Notes under the pieces: model-generated
What the model was told of the DNA's origin: nothing
Seen by the model: only the letters and a program-made list of their open reading frames with translations
Databases searched by the model: none
NCBI GenBank assembly: GCA_016188705.1
Contig: JACPHH010000028.1
Coordinates: 1 to 64,000 of the forward strand
Direction: 5' to 3'
Length of the DNA stretch: 64,000 bases
Origin: Candidatus Peregrinibacteria bacterium
GTDB taxonomy: Bacteria; Patescibacteriota; Gracilibacteria; UBA1369; JACRIC01
Program-made: the position numbers and the translations under genes
Part shown: in pieces, positions 53,714-62,110 of the stretch
How the letters are laid out: each line of letters opens with the position of its first letter
Numbering within the stretch: the first letter of the stretch is position 1

Positions 53714-55195
53714 TTATACTTTCAGCGCAAATTTTTTTCGTACAATCGCAAAACCTAATATTCCGGAAAGGAGAGAAAGCGCTATCAGTCCTCCCGGACC
53801 GGTTTTTGGAAGTTCCGATGGACATTGAAGGCATGAACTTGCGGTAACTCCGAGGCTTTCATTGCCTGACGTGTCTCGGGTCGAAATTTTAAAGGTATAA
53901 CTCATGGTTGGATCCAGAGTAAGTTCATAACTTGTGGAATCTGGAGCAAGAATTGTGCCTTGATCATAAGTTTTGCCAATATCGGTACTGACATACACGA
54001 CATAATTTTTAAGATCCCCTGCTGAATTTAAGGAAGCTGTCCAGCTGAGTTTTGCGGCATTATTTTGAATAGCGGTAATAATATTCGTGACCTCTTCCGG
54101 CGGAGTGGTGTCACTATTAGAATTAATGGCTTGCTCATTCACAAAACGTGCTCGCGAAGTATAATCATCGGCAATAAGATTACCCGCGAGATCGCTCACG
54201 TTTTGGACTTTTATTTCATATTCCGTATTGGCGACTTGCTCTTCGGTTGTAAGAGTCGCGGTTTTTTTATCATCACTAAGACTGGCGCTATACACGGAAA
54301 GATTTACAGCGCTTCCATCGACTTCTGTAATTTGAAAATTATCACTGCCGTTCACGACGACAGGTTCAGAGAAAGTAATCTGTGCTTGAGTTGTACTGGT
54401 CGCGTCGGCGCTTATGATTTCAGGAGCGACGGTATCCGTGGAAGAGGGTTGAGTCGGTTGTGGAGTGGTTGAGGAAACTCCTGTAAAACTCGCCGTATCC
54501 GATTCTCCGCTTTCAATAGGATTGCCGGCGGTATCTTTCACCGCAATTCCAAGGGTAAGAATGTATGAGGCGCCTGCGACTTGTTGAGCAGTAGTGAGAA
54601 GAACCGTTTTTCCTTGAATGTCTTCAATGTCCATTTCAACTTTCGTGACAGATAAAGGTTCCAGCGTGTCGGATTTTTCAATGGAAAAAGCGGTTTCAGG
54701 TTTATCGGCTGGAAGTGTAATGGATTCGGAAAAAATAACTCTTACTTGTGTGTTAGTCAGGGCTATTGCCGAAGTTACCGTTGGAGCTACCGTATCAACG
54801 GAAGTCGTACTCCCTTTTGGAGTGGCGCTTGCTTCATAGCTGTAATTTTCAGATTCATTTCCTGCCGCATCAAGAGCTGTTATCGCAAAATAGTATGTAG
54901 TCCCGTTTTTAAGGTTTTTGACCGTATAAGTAAGTACATTGCCTGCTTCAATGGGGAATTGATACTGGCCGCCATCAACCGTAACAGATTCAATGCCATA
55001 GTACACCTTGTAAGAAACAGTATCTTTATCGACCGAAGCATCCCATCGAAGGGTTACTTGCCCATCACCGGCAGTAGCAATAACATTTTCTGGTTCTGAG
55101 GGAGAAGTAACATCTTTCGTTTGAGCGAGTACGGCCTGAAACGAGATTAAAATGCTTAAAAGGCCAACAAAGAGGAAAAAGGTTATTTTTTTCAT
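53714..55195 (-). CDS. LPXTG-sorted surface protein with Fn3/Ig-like domains
   Basis: A signal peptide (MKKITFFLFVGLLSILISFQ, cleavage near VLAQ-T) precedes a fibronectin-III domain (about 30-130, SPSEPENVIATAGDGQVTLR). Two Big_5/Ig-like domains follow (about 135-240 and 255-350, both with VFSES/ITFSEP and DTAGN/DLAGN), then a second Fn3 domain (about 365-455). The C-terminus is a sortase signal: LPKTG at about 463, a hydrophobic stretch GLIALSLLSGILGFAIV, and RKK. The protein would be anchored to the cell wall by a class of sortase not seen in this window. Confidence 0.88.
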   Translation of the reverse strand: MKKITFFLFVGLLSILISFQAVLAQTKDVTSPSEPENVIATAGDGQVTLRWDASVDKDTVSYKVYYGIESVTVDGGQYQFPIEAGNVLTYTVKNLKNGTTYYFAITALDAAGNESENYSYEASATPKGSTTSVDTVAPTVTSAIALTNTQVRVIFSESITLPADKPETAFSIEKSDTLEPLSVTKVEMDIEDIQGKTVLLTTAQQVAGASYILTLGIAVKDTAGNPIESGESDTASFTGVSSTTPQPTQPSSTDTVAPEIISADATSTTQAQITFSEPVVVNGSDNFQITEVDGSAVNLSVYSASLSDDKKTATLTTEEQVANTEYEIKVQNVSDLAGNLIADDYTSRARFVNEQAINSNSDTTPPEEVTNIITAIQNNAAKLSWTASLNSAGDLKNYVVYVSTDIGKTYDQGTILAPDSTSYELTLDPTMSYTFKISTRDTSGNESLGVTASSCLQCPSELPKTGPGGLIALSLLSGILGFAIVRKKFALKV

Positions 55196-55306
55196 AGTGT
55201 GCGAGAGTGAAATTGAAATAGAGATAGAAAAATGAAAATATATCTCTATATAATATCAAAAAATGAAAAGACTTGCAATATATTTTTTTTGGAGCTTTAC
55301 CATTGT

Positions 55307-56266
55307 TTACACACCACAACCGCCGCCACCGCTTTGCCGTACAGGTTGGACAAGCGATTGAATGGCTCGATATCCCTTTGAACTGGAATATTGGGCGCTG
55401 AGCATTTCTTTTGGATCAACATTTTCCCAGGAAATACCATTTTTTAACTCGTATTTGGCCAGCGTAAGATAGGTAGTTGGAAACCAATAAGCATTCACCT
55501 GAAGGGCCATTTTGTACATATCAGCTTCCGACGTGCCTTGTGATGCCATAAGTTCAAGGAGTCCGAACATAGCCATGCCGTGGTTGCAATCAGGAAAGTA
55601 GGTTGAATTATTGCAGCACGGCCGAAAAATTCCTTTCGAAACATTTTCAACCAAAATTTGTTGGTCATAAGTAAGCTTGATAAATTCGTGTTTACTGAAA
55701 TGATCCATGGCGTCGCCACTCGCGAGCGTCCAGCCGCCGGTTGAAGCGAAATTTCCAGCTCCGCCATATTCTTTGTCAGACATCGGGCCTGAGTTCAAAA
55801 TTTCATTTTTATTACTCAGTCCAAGCGCCCAAAACATATTGAGAATAAAACCGGCATTATCAGCTGTAATTTTTATTTTTCCGTTTTCACTTTCGTCCAC
55901 AAGTTTTTGCTCGTCTGGACCAAATCCGGGTCGTTCTTTATAGAGAGAAAGAAGCTGGTTGCGATCAATAACACCCTTTTGAACGAGCTGTTTTCCCAAG
56001 TCCCCCCACCTGGCAGGAAGTTCAATCCCTTCCAATGGTAAAACAAGTTTCGTCAGACTCTCAATATCAATGTCAACATCGCTAATGGATGTAGTGTTTG
56101 TTCGATTTTCTGACAGGGTTCGAGCTGTTTTGCTATTACGAAAGAAAAGTCCCCTTAAATCTGGCCCATAGAGATCACCAAGAACAAAGCCGACACCGAG
56201 AGTGAGAATTGTTGCTCCTGCGAATAAGCTATAAAGAACTTTTTTTGCCGTCTTTTTTTGAGTCAT
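55307..56266 (-). CDS. Membrane-anchored conserved protein with CCN..DCNHGMAM motif
   Basis: One N-terminal membrane helix (about 12-32) leads to a soluble domain of about 280 residues. The most striking part is FRPCCNNSTYFPDCNHGMAM (about 215-234), which gathers three Cys, one His and two Met in 16 residues and could hold copper or another soft metal. The end is SGGGGCGV. It is the last of a three-gene operon with two membrane proteins that each carry CxxC motifs. Proteins like it occur in other small-genome lineages, but the function is unknown to me; a metal-binding role is inference. Confidence 0.65.
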   Translation of the reverse strand: MTQKKTAKKVLYSLFAGATILTLGVGFVLGDLYGPDLRGLFFRNSKTARTLSENRTNTTSISDVDIDIESLTKLVLPLEGIELPARWGDLGKQLVQKGVIDRNQLLSLYKERPGFGPDEQKLVDESENGKIKITADNAGFILNMFWALGLSNKNEILNSGPMSDKEYGGAGNFASTGGWTLASGDAMDHFSKHEFIKLTYDQQILVENVSKGIFRPCCNNSTYFPDCNHGMAMFGLLELMASQGTSEADMYKMALQVNAYWFPTTYLTLAKYELKNGISWENVDPKEMLSAQYSSSKGYRAIQSLVQPVRQSGGGGCGV

Positions 56267-56294
56267 TGTATTTTTTTTAAAAAAATAAAATGTA

Positions 56295-56735
56295 TTACCA
56301 ATCTCGGCAACAGGCGATAAGCCGTTCCATAATTTTTTGCATATTTGGATGATTTTGAAATAAATATATGCCCGTGAATACCAACCATAGAAAAGCCAGA
56401 AATGTCATGGCCATAATGACGCCGTCTCGAATACCAATTGAGAGATACACAATAACAGTCATGGTGATGATAAATGGCCAACGAAAGAGCTGCCACTTGA
56501 CCGGCGCCTTTTTTTCAAGGAGGTAATAAAGACCAACGACGCTTTCTCCCATGAGAACACCAATAAGTGTTGAATTGACGTTATAGCCAAAAAAACGAAA
56601 ACTTAAAAGTAACAGCCAAGTACCGCTCACCGCAACGCAGACCGCGCAAAATCTAAGTCGCAAGAAACTTTGTGCTGCGATGCCCGCGACAAAAATAGCC
56701 GTAGTGAAAAGGATAAGGAGTGGTAACACGCTCAT
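56295..56735 (-). CDS. Polytopic membrane protein with CAVC motif
   Basis: The 146 residues form four to five membrane helices (about 4-24, 32-48, 55-73, 83-100 and 104-125). A CxxC pair (RFCAVCVAVSG, about 30-33) sits at the start of the second helix and could be redox-active or metal-binding. It overlaps the upstream gene by 4 bases (ATGA type), so translation is coupled. I recognise no named family. Confidence 0.7.
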   Translation of the reverse strand: MSVLPLLILFTTAIFVAGIAAQSFLRLRFCAVCVAVSGTWLLLLSFRFFGYNVNSTLIGVLMGESVVGLYYLLEKKAPVKWQLFRWPFIITMTVIVYLSIGIRDGVIMAMTFLAFLWLVFTGIYLFQNHPNMQKIMERLIACCRDW

Positions 56736-57280
56736 AGAATAAATTGCGTTATGATTGAAATAATGCCAAGGAGGGCAAGAGTGAGCAGTACGCCTTGATA
56801 CGGCAATGTTATGCCGCGATATTCGGTAATGAATCGACTGAGTCGAGGAGTAAGAAAAATAAGAATGCCGCCAGTAAAACTGCCAACGAGAAATAAATTA
56901 ATAGGATATGTACGATTAAGAAGTGATCCATATGGCCCGCGCCAGTTAATATATATGGATGTATAGTCCGAGAGGAGCATTTTCAAGGGGAGAATAGTGG
57001 TAATCCAGGAAAACACGCCGAGAATAGCATCTTGATAAATCAAATATTTTTTTTTGATGATTCTGGCAATCCAAAGACCCATAGCCACGGCAAAAGCACC
57101 AAGAAATACTCCTATGGTCAAACCGTTGACTCCGAGCCAATAAGCGCCGAGAGTTATAAGCCCTGCCCCCGCTGTGCAAAGAGGACAGTGAGCAAAGACA
57201 GTAGCAGGAAGTAGAAAAGAGCTGAAGCCAATTCCAATGATAAAGATCCTCTGAAAAACATTCTTTCGACTGCGTTTCAT
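56732..57280 (-). CDS. Polytopic membrane protein with CPLC motif
   Basis: The start at 57280 gives MKRSRKNVFQRIFIIGIGFS, a signal-like helix ending in VFA-HCPLCTAGAG. A CxxC pair therefore lies just outside the membrane, followed by four more helices. The longer frame up to 57535 is only read-through of the family A repeat and is not used. The last motif ITEYRGITLPYQGVLLTLAL is well formed. It is first of the three-gene operon. The first 12 codons lie inside a short inverted repeat. Function is unknown; an electron- or metal-transfer role is plausible. Confidence 0.7.
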   Translation of the reverse strand: MKRSRKNVFQRIFIIGIGFSSFLLPATVFAHCPLCTAGAGLITLGAYWLGVNGLTIGVFLGAFAVAMGLWIARIIKKKYLIYQDAILGVFSWITTILPLKMLLSDYTSIYINWRGPYGSLLNRTYPINLFLVGSFTGGILIFLTPRLSRFITEYRGITLPYQGVLLTLALLGIISIITQFIL

Positions 57281-57307
57281 TTTGAAAACAGTGTTTTTTA
57301 GAGGTTC
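57245..57307. repeat. Mini family A-like inverted repeat over a start codon
   Basis: GATCCTCTGAAAAACA (57245-57260) and TGTTTTTTAGAGGTTC (57292-57307) are near-complementary and match family A ends. The start codon and first 12 codons of the CPLC membrane protein lie between and within them. Confidence 0.55.
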
Positions 57308-57313
57308 AATGAG

Positions 57314-57483
57314 TAAAGGAAACCCTGATAAATATGATTTCGTTACGAAAATTGCAAAATTCGAGCGAAAACGCTGAATGACCGACGAAGCCGTATCAAA
57401 AAAAGATACGGTAAGGAGGTCTGAAGCGTTTGCAGCCGAATTTTGCAATTTGCAGTAGTAAGCATATTTATAAGGGTTTCTTA
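57314..57483. mobile_element. Family A structured repeat, copy 2
   Basis: The ends TAAAGGAAACCCTGATAAAT and the (slightly altered) complement lie at 57314 and 57483. Outside them is AATGAG on both sides (57308-57313 and 57484-57489), a likely 6-bp target duplication. Inside, in the same order as copy 1: TTTCGTTACGAAA, stem AATTGCAAAATTCG (57350-57363), AGCGAAAA, hairpin CCGTATC...GATACGG, TTGCAGCC, stem partner CGAATTTTGCAATT (57437-57450), TTGCAGTAG. It is almost identical to copy 3. Confidence 0.75.
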
Positions 57484-57545
57484 AATGAGACCGCGCGATA
57501 TTCATATTTTTTTTACTGCCAATGTAAGGTGTCAAAAGTTCAAAT

Positions 57546-58031
57546 TTAGAAACTTAAATAGGGTAGCGAAGTACCGTCCGCGTTAAAACTGGAAATATCA
57601 AAAGTTCCTATTTTTCCACCAGGCATTCCAGGAGAACCTGAGGGCATTCCAGGGAGGGCGATGCCGTCAATGTCAGGCTTTTCAGTTAATAATTTTTGAA
57701 TAACTTCCGAGGGTATATGGCCCTCTACTGTATAATTTTCGATGCGAGTAGTATGACAACTTTTAAGATTATCGGGAACGCCGAATTGTTGTTTTATCGT
57801 GGCCATATTTTCAGTTAATTTTTCTTCAACTTGAACGCCTGCCTTGCGTAAATATTTAATAAAATTGGCGCAGCAGCCACACGTTACCGAACGATAGACA
57901 ACGGCATTTTTCCCCGCAAGAAGGTTGTTGTTTGAGGGAGACTGATTCGTTGTCGCGATGAATAAAACGAATCCGACAACGAAGGTAAGCACGCAGATAA
58001 TTACGTATTTTTTTTGATATGACTTTATCAT
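57546..58031 (-). CDS. DUF411 metal-binding protein (copper-related)
   Basis: An N-terminal membrane helix (about 8-27) leads to a DUF411 domain: SVTCGCCANFIKYLRKAGVQ (CGCC metal site), FGVPDNLKSCHTTRIENYTV, EGHIPSEVIQKLL, and the Gly/Met/Pro-rich end ALPGMPSGSPGMPGGK. DUF411 proteins occur in copper-resistance clusters and resemble the Cu-binding CopI/CopG-type group. The product would face outwards. The gene is flanked by two near-identical family A repeats in direct orientation (57314-57483 and 58115-58282). Confidence 0.9.
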   Translation of the reverse strand: MIKSYQKKYVIICVLTFVVGFVLFIATTNQSPSNNNLLAGKNAVVYRSVTCGCCANFIKYLRKAGVQVEEKLTENMATIKQQFGVPDNLKSCHTTRIENYTVEGHIPSEVIQKLLTEKPDIDGIALPGMPSGSPGMPGGKIGTFDISSFNADGTSLPYLSF

Positions 58032-58114
58032 AGAGAATAAAAATTATAAAAATACCAATACCTATACCATAGGTCATGGTATTTAAAAAATACCACTTCT
58101 CATATTTGTTTGTC

Positions 58115-58282
58115 AAGGAAACCCTGATAAATATGATTTCGTTACGAAAATTGCAAAATTCGAGCGAAAACGCTGAATGACCGACGAAGGCGTATCAAAA
58201 GAAGATACGGTGAGGAGGTCTGAAGCGTTTGCAGCCGAATTTTGCAATTTGCAGTAGTAAGCATATTTATCAGGGTTTCCTT
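58115..58282. mobile_element. Family A structured repeat, copy 3
   Basis: This 168-bp copy has perfect 21-bp terminal inverted repeats (58115-58135 and 58262-58282, beginning AAGGAAACCCTG). It differs from copy 2 at only three or four internal bases and has the same orientation. The inner stems AATTGCAAAATTCG / CGAATTTTGCAATT and the GTATC...GATAC hairpin are intact. Confidence 0.8.
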
Positions 58283-58290
58283 AAATAAAA

Positions 58291-58395
58291 GAGCGTTAAA
58301 AAATGCGTATCAGATAAGATACGTAAAGGAGGAGTGACGAAGTCGTAGCCAAAATGGTAAAATTACAGTCGTTGGTACTTTTTTCAGAAGTTCCT
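58291..58395. repeat. Family A repeat, copy 4 (left end missing)
   Basis: From GAGCG through ATGCGTATCAGATAAGATAC to AAGGAGG, GTAGCC, AAAATGGTAAAATTACAG and the end TTTTTTCAGAAGTTCCT, this matches the right two thirds of copy 1 (3843-4006), not copies 2 and 3 next door. The left terminal repeat and left stem arm are lost. It ends about 30 bases before ispDF. Confidence 0.65.
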
Positions 58396-58424
58396 AAGAT
58401 GAATACCCTTATTATATTAAAAAC

Positions 58425-59735
58425 GTGTCAATAAATTCCTTCGTTATTATCGTGGCGGCTGGAAAATCACGGCGTTTCAAAAAAAAGCTTTTTCGGGAAA
58501 TTGATGGAAAAAAAATTCTCGTTTATACGCTTGAAGCCTTTGAAAAACACCCAAGCATTCATCATGTGATCATTGTCGTTCGAAATGAAGAACAAAAAGA
58601 AATAAAAAAAATGTTACGGGAAGAAGGAATAAAAAAAGTCAAAGCTTTGGTGAATGGCGGGGAAACTCGGCAAAAAAGTGTAAAAAAAGGACTGGAGTGG
58701 CTTATAAAAGTAAAAAAGCCAAAGAAAAACGATATCATCATGATACATAACGGAGCCAATCCACTCGTGTCTCAAAAGGAAATAACAGACGTGCTAATGG
58801 CCGCTCAATCATTTGGAGCCGCCGCCTGCGGAGTGTCGCTTGTGGATACTATAAAAAAAGTAAAGGGTGGTTTTGTGCAAAAAACAATACTTCGGGAAAA
58901 TCTCGCGGTGATGCAGACACCGCAAGCTCTTCGATTTGACTGGCTCGTGGAAGGGATGAAAAAGGCTGAAAAAGAGGGAAAAATTTTTACGGACGATGTG
59001 AGTTTAGTAGAGCAGTTAGGGAAAAAAGTAAAAATTGTGCAAGCGCGTGAAGAAAATAAAAAAATAACATTCGAAAGCGATATTTTGTACATGCGGCGCA
59101 TAATTGAAAACAGAAAAAGACTAAAAAATATAGCTTTAAATAAAGAAAAAGGTAAAAATAATGACGATAAAAAAGATCAAAAAAGAGAAAATGACAAAAA
59201 TGAGCTAAAAATGATATGTAATAATATAAAAAAATGGCTAATAAAAAAGGAAAATAATACCAATTATTCTTTTGGAATTGGAGAGGATAGTCATGTGTTT
59301 TCAAATGAAAAAGGGCTTACTCTCGGAGGAATATACTTTCCCTATTATCAAAAACTCGACGCGAATTCTGATGGAGACATTATTATTCATGCTCTTTTTA
59401 ACGCGCTTTCCTCTGCCATTGGCGGTGATTCTCTTGGTAAAACGGCAGATTCCCTTTTTCAACATCAATTAATAAAAGACAGTACCGTCTATCTTAAGCC
59501 GTTATTGGAAGTTATGCAAAAACGTAACCTTAAAGTGAGTCATCTCGCTATAAGTTTGATTACCCAAAAACCAAAAATCGATGATCACGCAAAGGAAATA
59601 AAAGATTCTCTCTCAAATATTCTCAAGATGCCAAATAACCATATCGGGCTTACGGCCACATCGGGCGAAGGGCTTCCTGATTGGAAAAAAGTTATGAAAT
59701 GTACCTGCGTTGCGCTTTTGGAAAAAAAGAAATAA
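58425..59735 (+). CDS. ispDF: Bifunctional IspD-IspF enzyme
   Basis: Two non-consecutive steps of the MEP isoprenoid pathway are fused. The IspD half (about 1-225) shows VAAGKSRRF, VNGGETRQKSV, MQTPQAL, FTDDVSLVEQLG and ITFESD. The usual HDAARP motif is altered to HNGANP, replacing the Asp that binds Mg in the E. coli enzyme. A Lys/Asn-rich linker of about 50 residues follows. The IspF half (about 283-436) keeps the Zn ligands in GIGEDSHVF (DxH) and SDGDIIIHAL, plus ATSGEGLPDW. The start is GTG 58425, which fits the IspD N-terminus; TATTAT lies close upstream. It is 14 bases before ispE. Confidence 0.9.
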   Translation: MSINSFVIIVAAGKSRRFKKKLFREIDGKKILVYTLEAFEKHPSIHHVIIVVRNEEQKEIKKMLREEGIKKVKALVNGGETRQKSVKKGLEWLIKVKKPKKNDIIMIHNGANPLVSQKEITDVLMAAQSFGAAACGVSLVDTIKKVKGGFVQKTILRENLAVMQTPQALRFDWLVEGMKKAEKEGKIFTDDVSLVEQLGKKVKIVQAREENKKITFESDILYMRRIIENRKRLKNIALNKEKGKNNDDKKDQKRENDKNELKMICNNIKKWLIKKENNTNYSFGIGEDSHVFSNEKGLTLGGIYFPYYQKLDANSDGDIIIHALFNALSSAIGGDSLGKTADSLFQHQLIKDSTVYLKPLLEVMQKRNLKVSHLAISLITQKPKIDDHAKEIKDSLSNILKMPNNHIGLTATSGEGLPDWKKVMKCTCVALLEKKK

Positions 59736-59749
59736 TACAAAAAATCAAT

Positions 59750-60676
59750 ATGATAACTCTTAAATCTCCCGCGAAGGTCAATCTCGCTCTCGATGTTCTT
59801 GGAAAAGATGAAAAAAGCGGCTACCACGAAATACAAACAGTCTATCAAGAAATTCCGCTTTATGACGAAATTACCATAGAAGAGATAGCGAAAAATGAAA
59901 TTCAAATAGAGTGGCGGCCATTGCATCACAATTTGATGAATCAATATATGGGAACGCACATTATCATGAATCAAAACGAGTTTCTCATGGACGCGGAGGC
60001 TTTTTCTGAACCGAAAAAAGAAGATAATACCGCGGTTCGTGCCGCGAGACTCATAAAAGAAAAATACGGCGTTAATAAAGGTCTCAAAATAAAAAAAAAA
60101 AAAAATATTCCTTTAAGGTCGGGACTTGGAGGAGGAAGTAGTAACGCTGCGGCGGTTTTAAAAGGATTAAATGTGATATGGAATCTCGGGCTTAATGTTG
60201 AACAATTGAGAAAAATCGCGGCAAAAATAGGTATGGATGTGGCTTTTTTTATCGAAGGCGGAACAGCATACGGCACGCATTTTGGGGAAAAAATAGAAAT
60301 GCTTCCGTCATTCGATGGGGATATCATGTTATTTCACACGGGGCTTGAAGTTGAAAGTAGAGCGGCGTATGCGGAGTTGGATTGCGGAAAGTGCGGACAA
60401 AATAAAGACAATACGAAAAAGATTGTTGAAGCTTTAAGAAAAGAAAAAAATAAAAGAACTTTTGAAAAACACATTTTTAAAAATGAAACACGGTTGAAAG
60501 ATACGTTTCTTGAAGTTCCTAAAAATGAAATATTTGAATTGTTCCATAATGATTTTGAATATTTGATTCAAAAAAAATTTCCGCGCATTGCCTCTGATTT
60601 TCATAGGGCGAAAAAAACTCCAGCGAAATATGTTGGACTCAGCGGTTCAGGCGGAATGATTTTCAGTGTATATTAA
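59750..60676 (+). CDS. ispE: 4-diphosphocytidyl-2-C-methyl-D-erythritol kinase IspE
   Basis: IspE phosphorylates CDP-methylerythritol, the step between IspD and IspF. The 308-residue GHMP kinase shows LKSPAKVNLALDVLG, the ATP loop IPLRSGLGGGSSNAAAVL, GMDVAFFIEGGTAYGTHFGE and the C-terminal GLSGSGGMIF. I start it at ATG 59750; the frame upstream of this reads through the end of ispDF. With ispDF it forms a two-gene MEP operon. A stretch of 14 A residues (about 60090-60104) lies within the gene. Confidence 0.94.
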   Translation: MITLKSPAKVNLALDVLGKDEKSGYHEIQTVYQEIPLYDEITIEEIAKNEIQIEWRPLHHNLMNQYMGTHIIMNQNEFLMDAEAFSEPKKEDNTAVRAARLIKEKYGVNKGLKIKKKKNIPLRSGLGGGSSNAAAVLKGLNVIWNLGLNVEQLRKIAAKIGMDVAFFIEGGTAYGTHFGEKIEMLPSFDGDIMLFHTGLEVESRAAYAELDCGKCGQNKDNTKKIVEALRKEKNKRTFEKHIFKNETRLKDTFLEVPKNEIFELFHNDFEYLIQKKFPRIASDFHRAKKTPAKYVGLSGSGGMIFSVY

Positions 60677-60797
60677 AGAGCCTCCGAAAAACACAATTTT
60701 GGAAACGAACTATAGAAGCCTTAAGAAAAACAAATTTTCATTACGAAATTTGCAAATTTTGTCATTGCTGTAGAAAATTTTATGTGAACACTGCCTA
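60677..60797. repeat. Family A and C fragments between ispE and recR
   Basis: The gap holds broken family A pieces (AGAGCCTCCGAAAAACACAA; CCTTAAGAAAAACAAATTTTC followed by ATTACGAAATTTGCAAATTT) and then a family C motif GTGAACACTGCCTA at 60784-60797. The C motif includes the recR stop codon (60795-60797). Confidence 0.55.
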
Positions 60798-61400
60798 ATA
60801 TATATGTCGTCCTTCGAGGGCGTTTTTAAGCGTCATTTGATCGGCATATTCAAGATCCCCGCCCATGGGAATACCGCAGGCAATTCGGCTAATTTTTATA
60901 TCGTACGGTTTGAGAAGATTATGAATATACATAGCGGTTGCTTCGCCTTCCATCGTAGGATTCGTCGCAAGAATAATTTCTTTAATAATGGGATCATTTC
61001 GTTTGAGCCTTTTTTCCAGTTGGGCGATCGTGATATCTTCAGGACCAATTCCATCAATGGGAGAAATAGCGCCATGCAACACATGGTACGTCCCTTTATA
61101 GTCGTGAGTTTTCTCAATGGCGAGAGCGTCAAGGGCTTCTTCGACAACGCAAATCGTCGATGTGTCGCGTGAAAAATCCGAACAAATAGTACAAAAAGAT
61201 TGATCCGTCAGAATGGCGCAATTTTCACAGAGAAGAATATTTTCTTTGAGGCGAAGAAGAGTTGTGCCAAGTTTTTGGTGAAGAGAATGTTGGGAACGAA
61301 GAAGATAAAAAGCCAGTCTTTGAGCGGTTTTTGTGCCAATGCCGGGAAGTTCGGAAAATTCATGAATGAGAGATTGGAGTGACTGTGGAAGAAAATCCAT
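60795..61400 (-). CDS. recR: Recombination protein RecR
   Basis: RecR works with RecO and RecF in loading RecA at gaps. The chosen start at 61400 (MDFLPQSLQSLIHEFSELPG) fits the family. The product has the helix-hairpin-helix GIGTKTAQRLAFYLL, the zinc finger LCENC...CTIC, and the Toprim domain ICVVEEALDALAIEKT ... HGAISPIDGIGPEDI. The last residues LEGRHIY are normal, but the TAG stop belongs to a family C repeat. Confidence 0.95.
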   Translation of the reverse strand: MDFLPQSLQSLIHEFSELPGIGTKTAQRLAFYLLRSQHSLHQKLGTTLLRLKENILLCENCAILTDQSFCTICSDFSRDTSTICVVEEALDALAIEKTHDYKGTYHVLHGAISPIDGIGPEDITIAQLEKRLKRNDPIIKEIILATNPTMEGEATAMYIHNLLKPYDIKISRIACGIPMGGDLEYADQMTLKNALEGRHIY

Positions 61401-61555
61401 AATACGATGAGAATGAAAAAAAGCCCTAAAGAACATTAAGAAAAACAGATTTTCATTACGAAATGTATAATAAAAAAACGTTTTTTTAAAATTGCTTAAA
61501 AAGTTGCATACATACTATAACGCCACAACTCAAAAGATTCAATATTGTAAAAAAA

Positions 61556-62110
61556 CTATTTTCCGATGAGTTTCAGAAATTCCGATCGCGTATTCATGTC
61601 GTTTTTAAACGATCCAAGAAGTGAAGAAGTGATAAATTGGCTTCTCTGTTTTTCTACGCCACGGCACATAATGCAAAAATGGCGTGCCTCCAAAACCACG
61701 CCGACGCCTCTCGGGTTTAAAAGTTTTTGAAGACTCTGAGCAATTTGAGATGTGAGTCTTTCCTGATTTTGCATCCTGCGGGCATAAATATCGACCATGC
61801 GGGGAAGTTTTGAAAGTCCGATAATTTTCTTTAGGGGAATATAACCGATGTGTGCTTCGCCGAAAAAAGGAAGCATGTGATGTTCGCACGTGGAATAAAA
61901 TTCAATATTTTTTGCCACAATCATTTCATCATAATTCTCTCCGTCAAAAACAGTGAGGAGATCTCGCGGGTCTTTTTTATATCCAGAAAAAAGCCTTTCA
62001 TAGCTGCGAATCACGCGTTCCGGAGTTTTTTTCAAACCTTCGCGTTCGGGATTTTCTCCAATAAAAAGGAGAAGAGATCGAATAAGTTCTAAAGGGTAGA
62101 TTTTTTTCAT
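61556..62110 (-). CDS. folE: GTP cyclohydrolase I
   Basis: FolE turns GTP into dihydroneopterin triphosphate, the first step to folate or to queuosine precursors. The product (184 aa from Met 62110) has [20 protein letters not shown], the Zn site [30 protein letters not shown], and [11 protein letters not shown]. Two Cys in the last motif replace the usual C-M. No other folate or queuosine genes are here. It overlaps pdxT by 4 bases (ATGA-type), so the pair is translationally coupled. Confidence 0.95.
   Translation of the reverse strand: MKKIYPLELIRSLLLFIGENPEREGLKKTPERVIRSYERLFSGYKKDPRDLLTVFDGENYDEMIVAKNIEFYSTCEHHMLPFFGEAHIGYIPLKKIIGLSKLPRMVDIYARRMQNQERLTSQIAQSLQKLLNPRGVGVVLEARHFCIMCRGVEKQRSQFITSSLLGSFKNDMNTRSEFLKLIGK

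Noticed and set aside
57281-57535. Upstream extension of the CPLC membrane protein frame
   Set aside because: It reads through the family A repeat (57314-57483) and adds no family-like sequence; the signal peptide begins at 57280.
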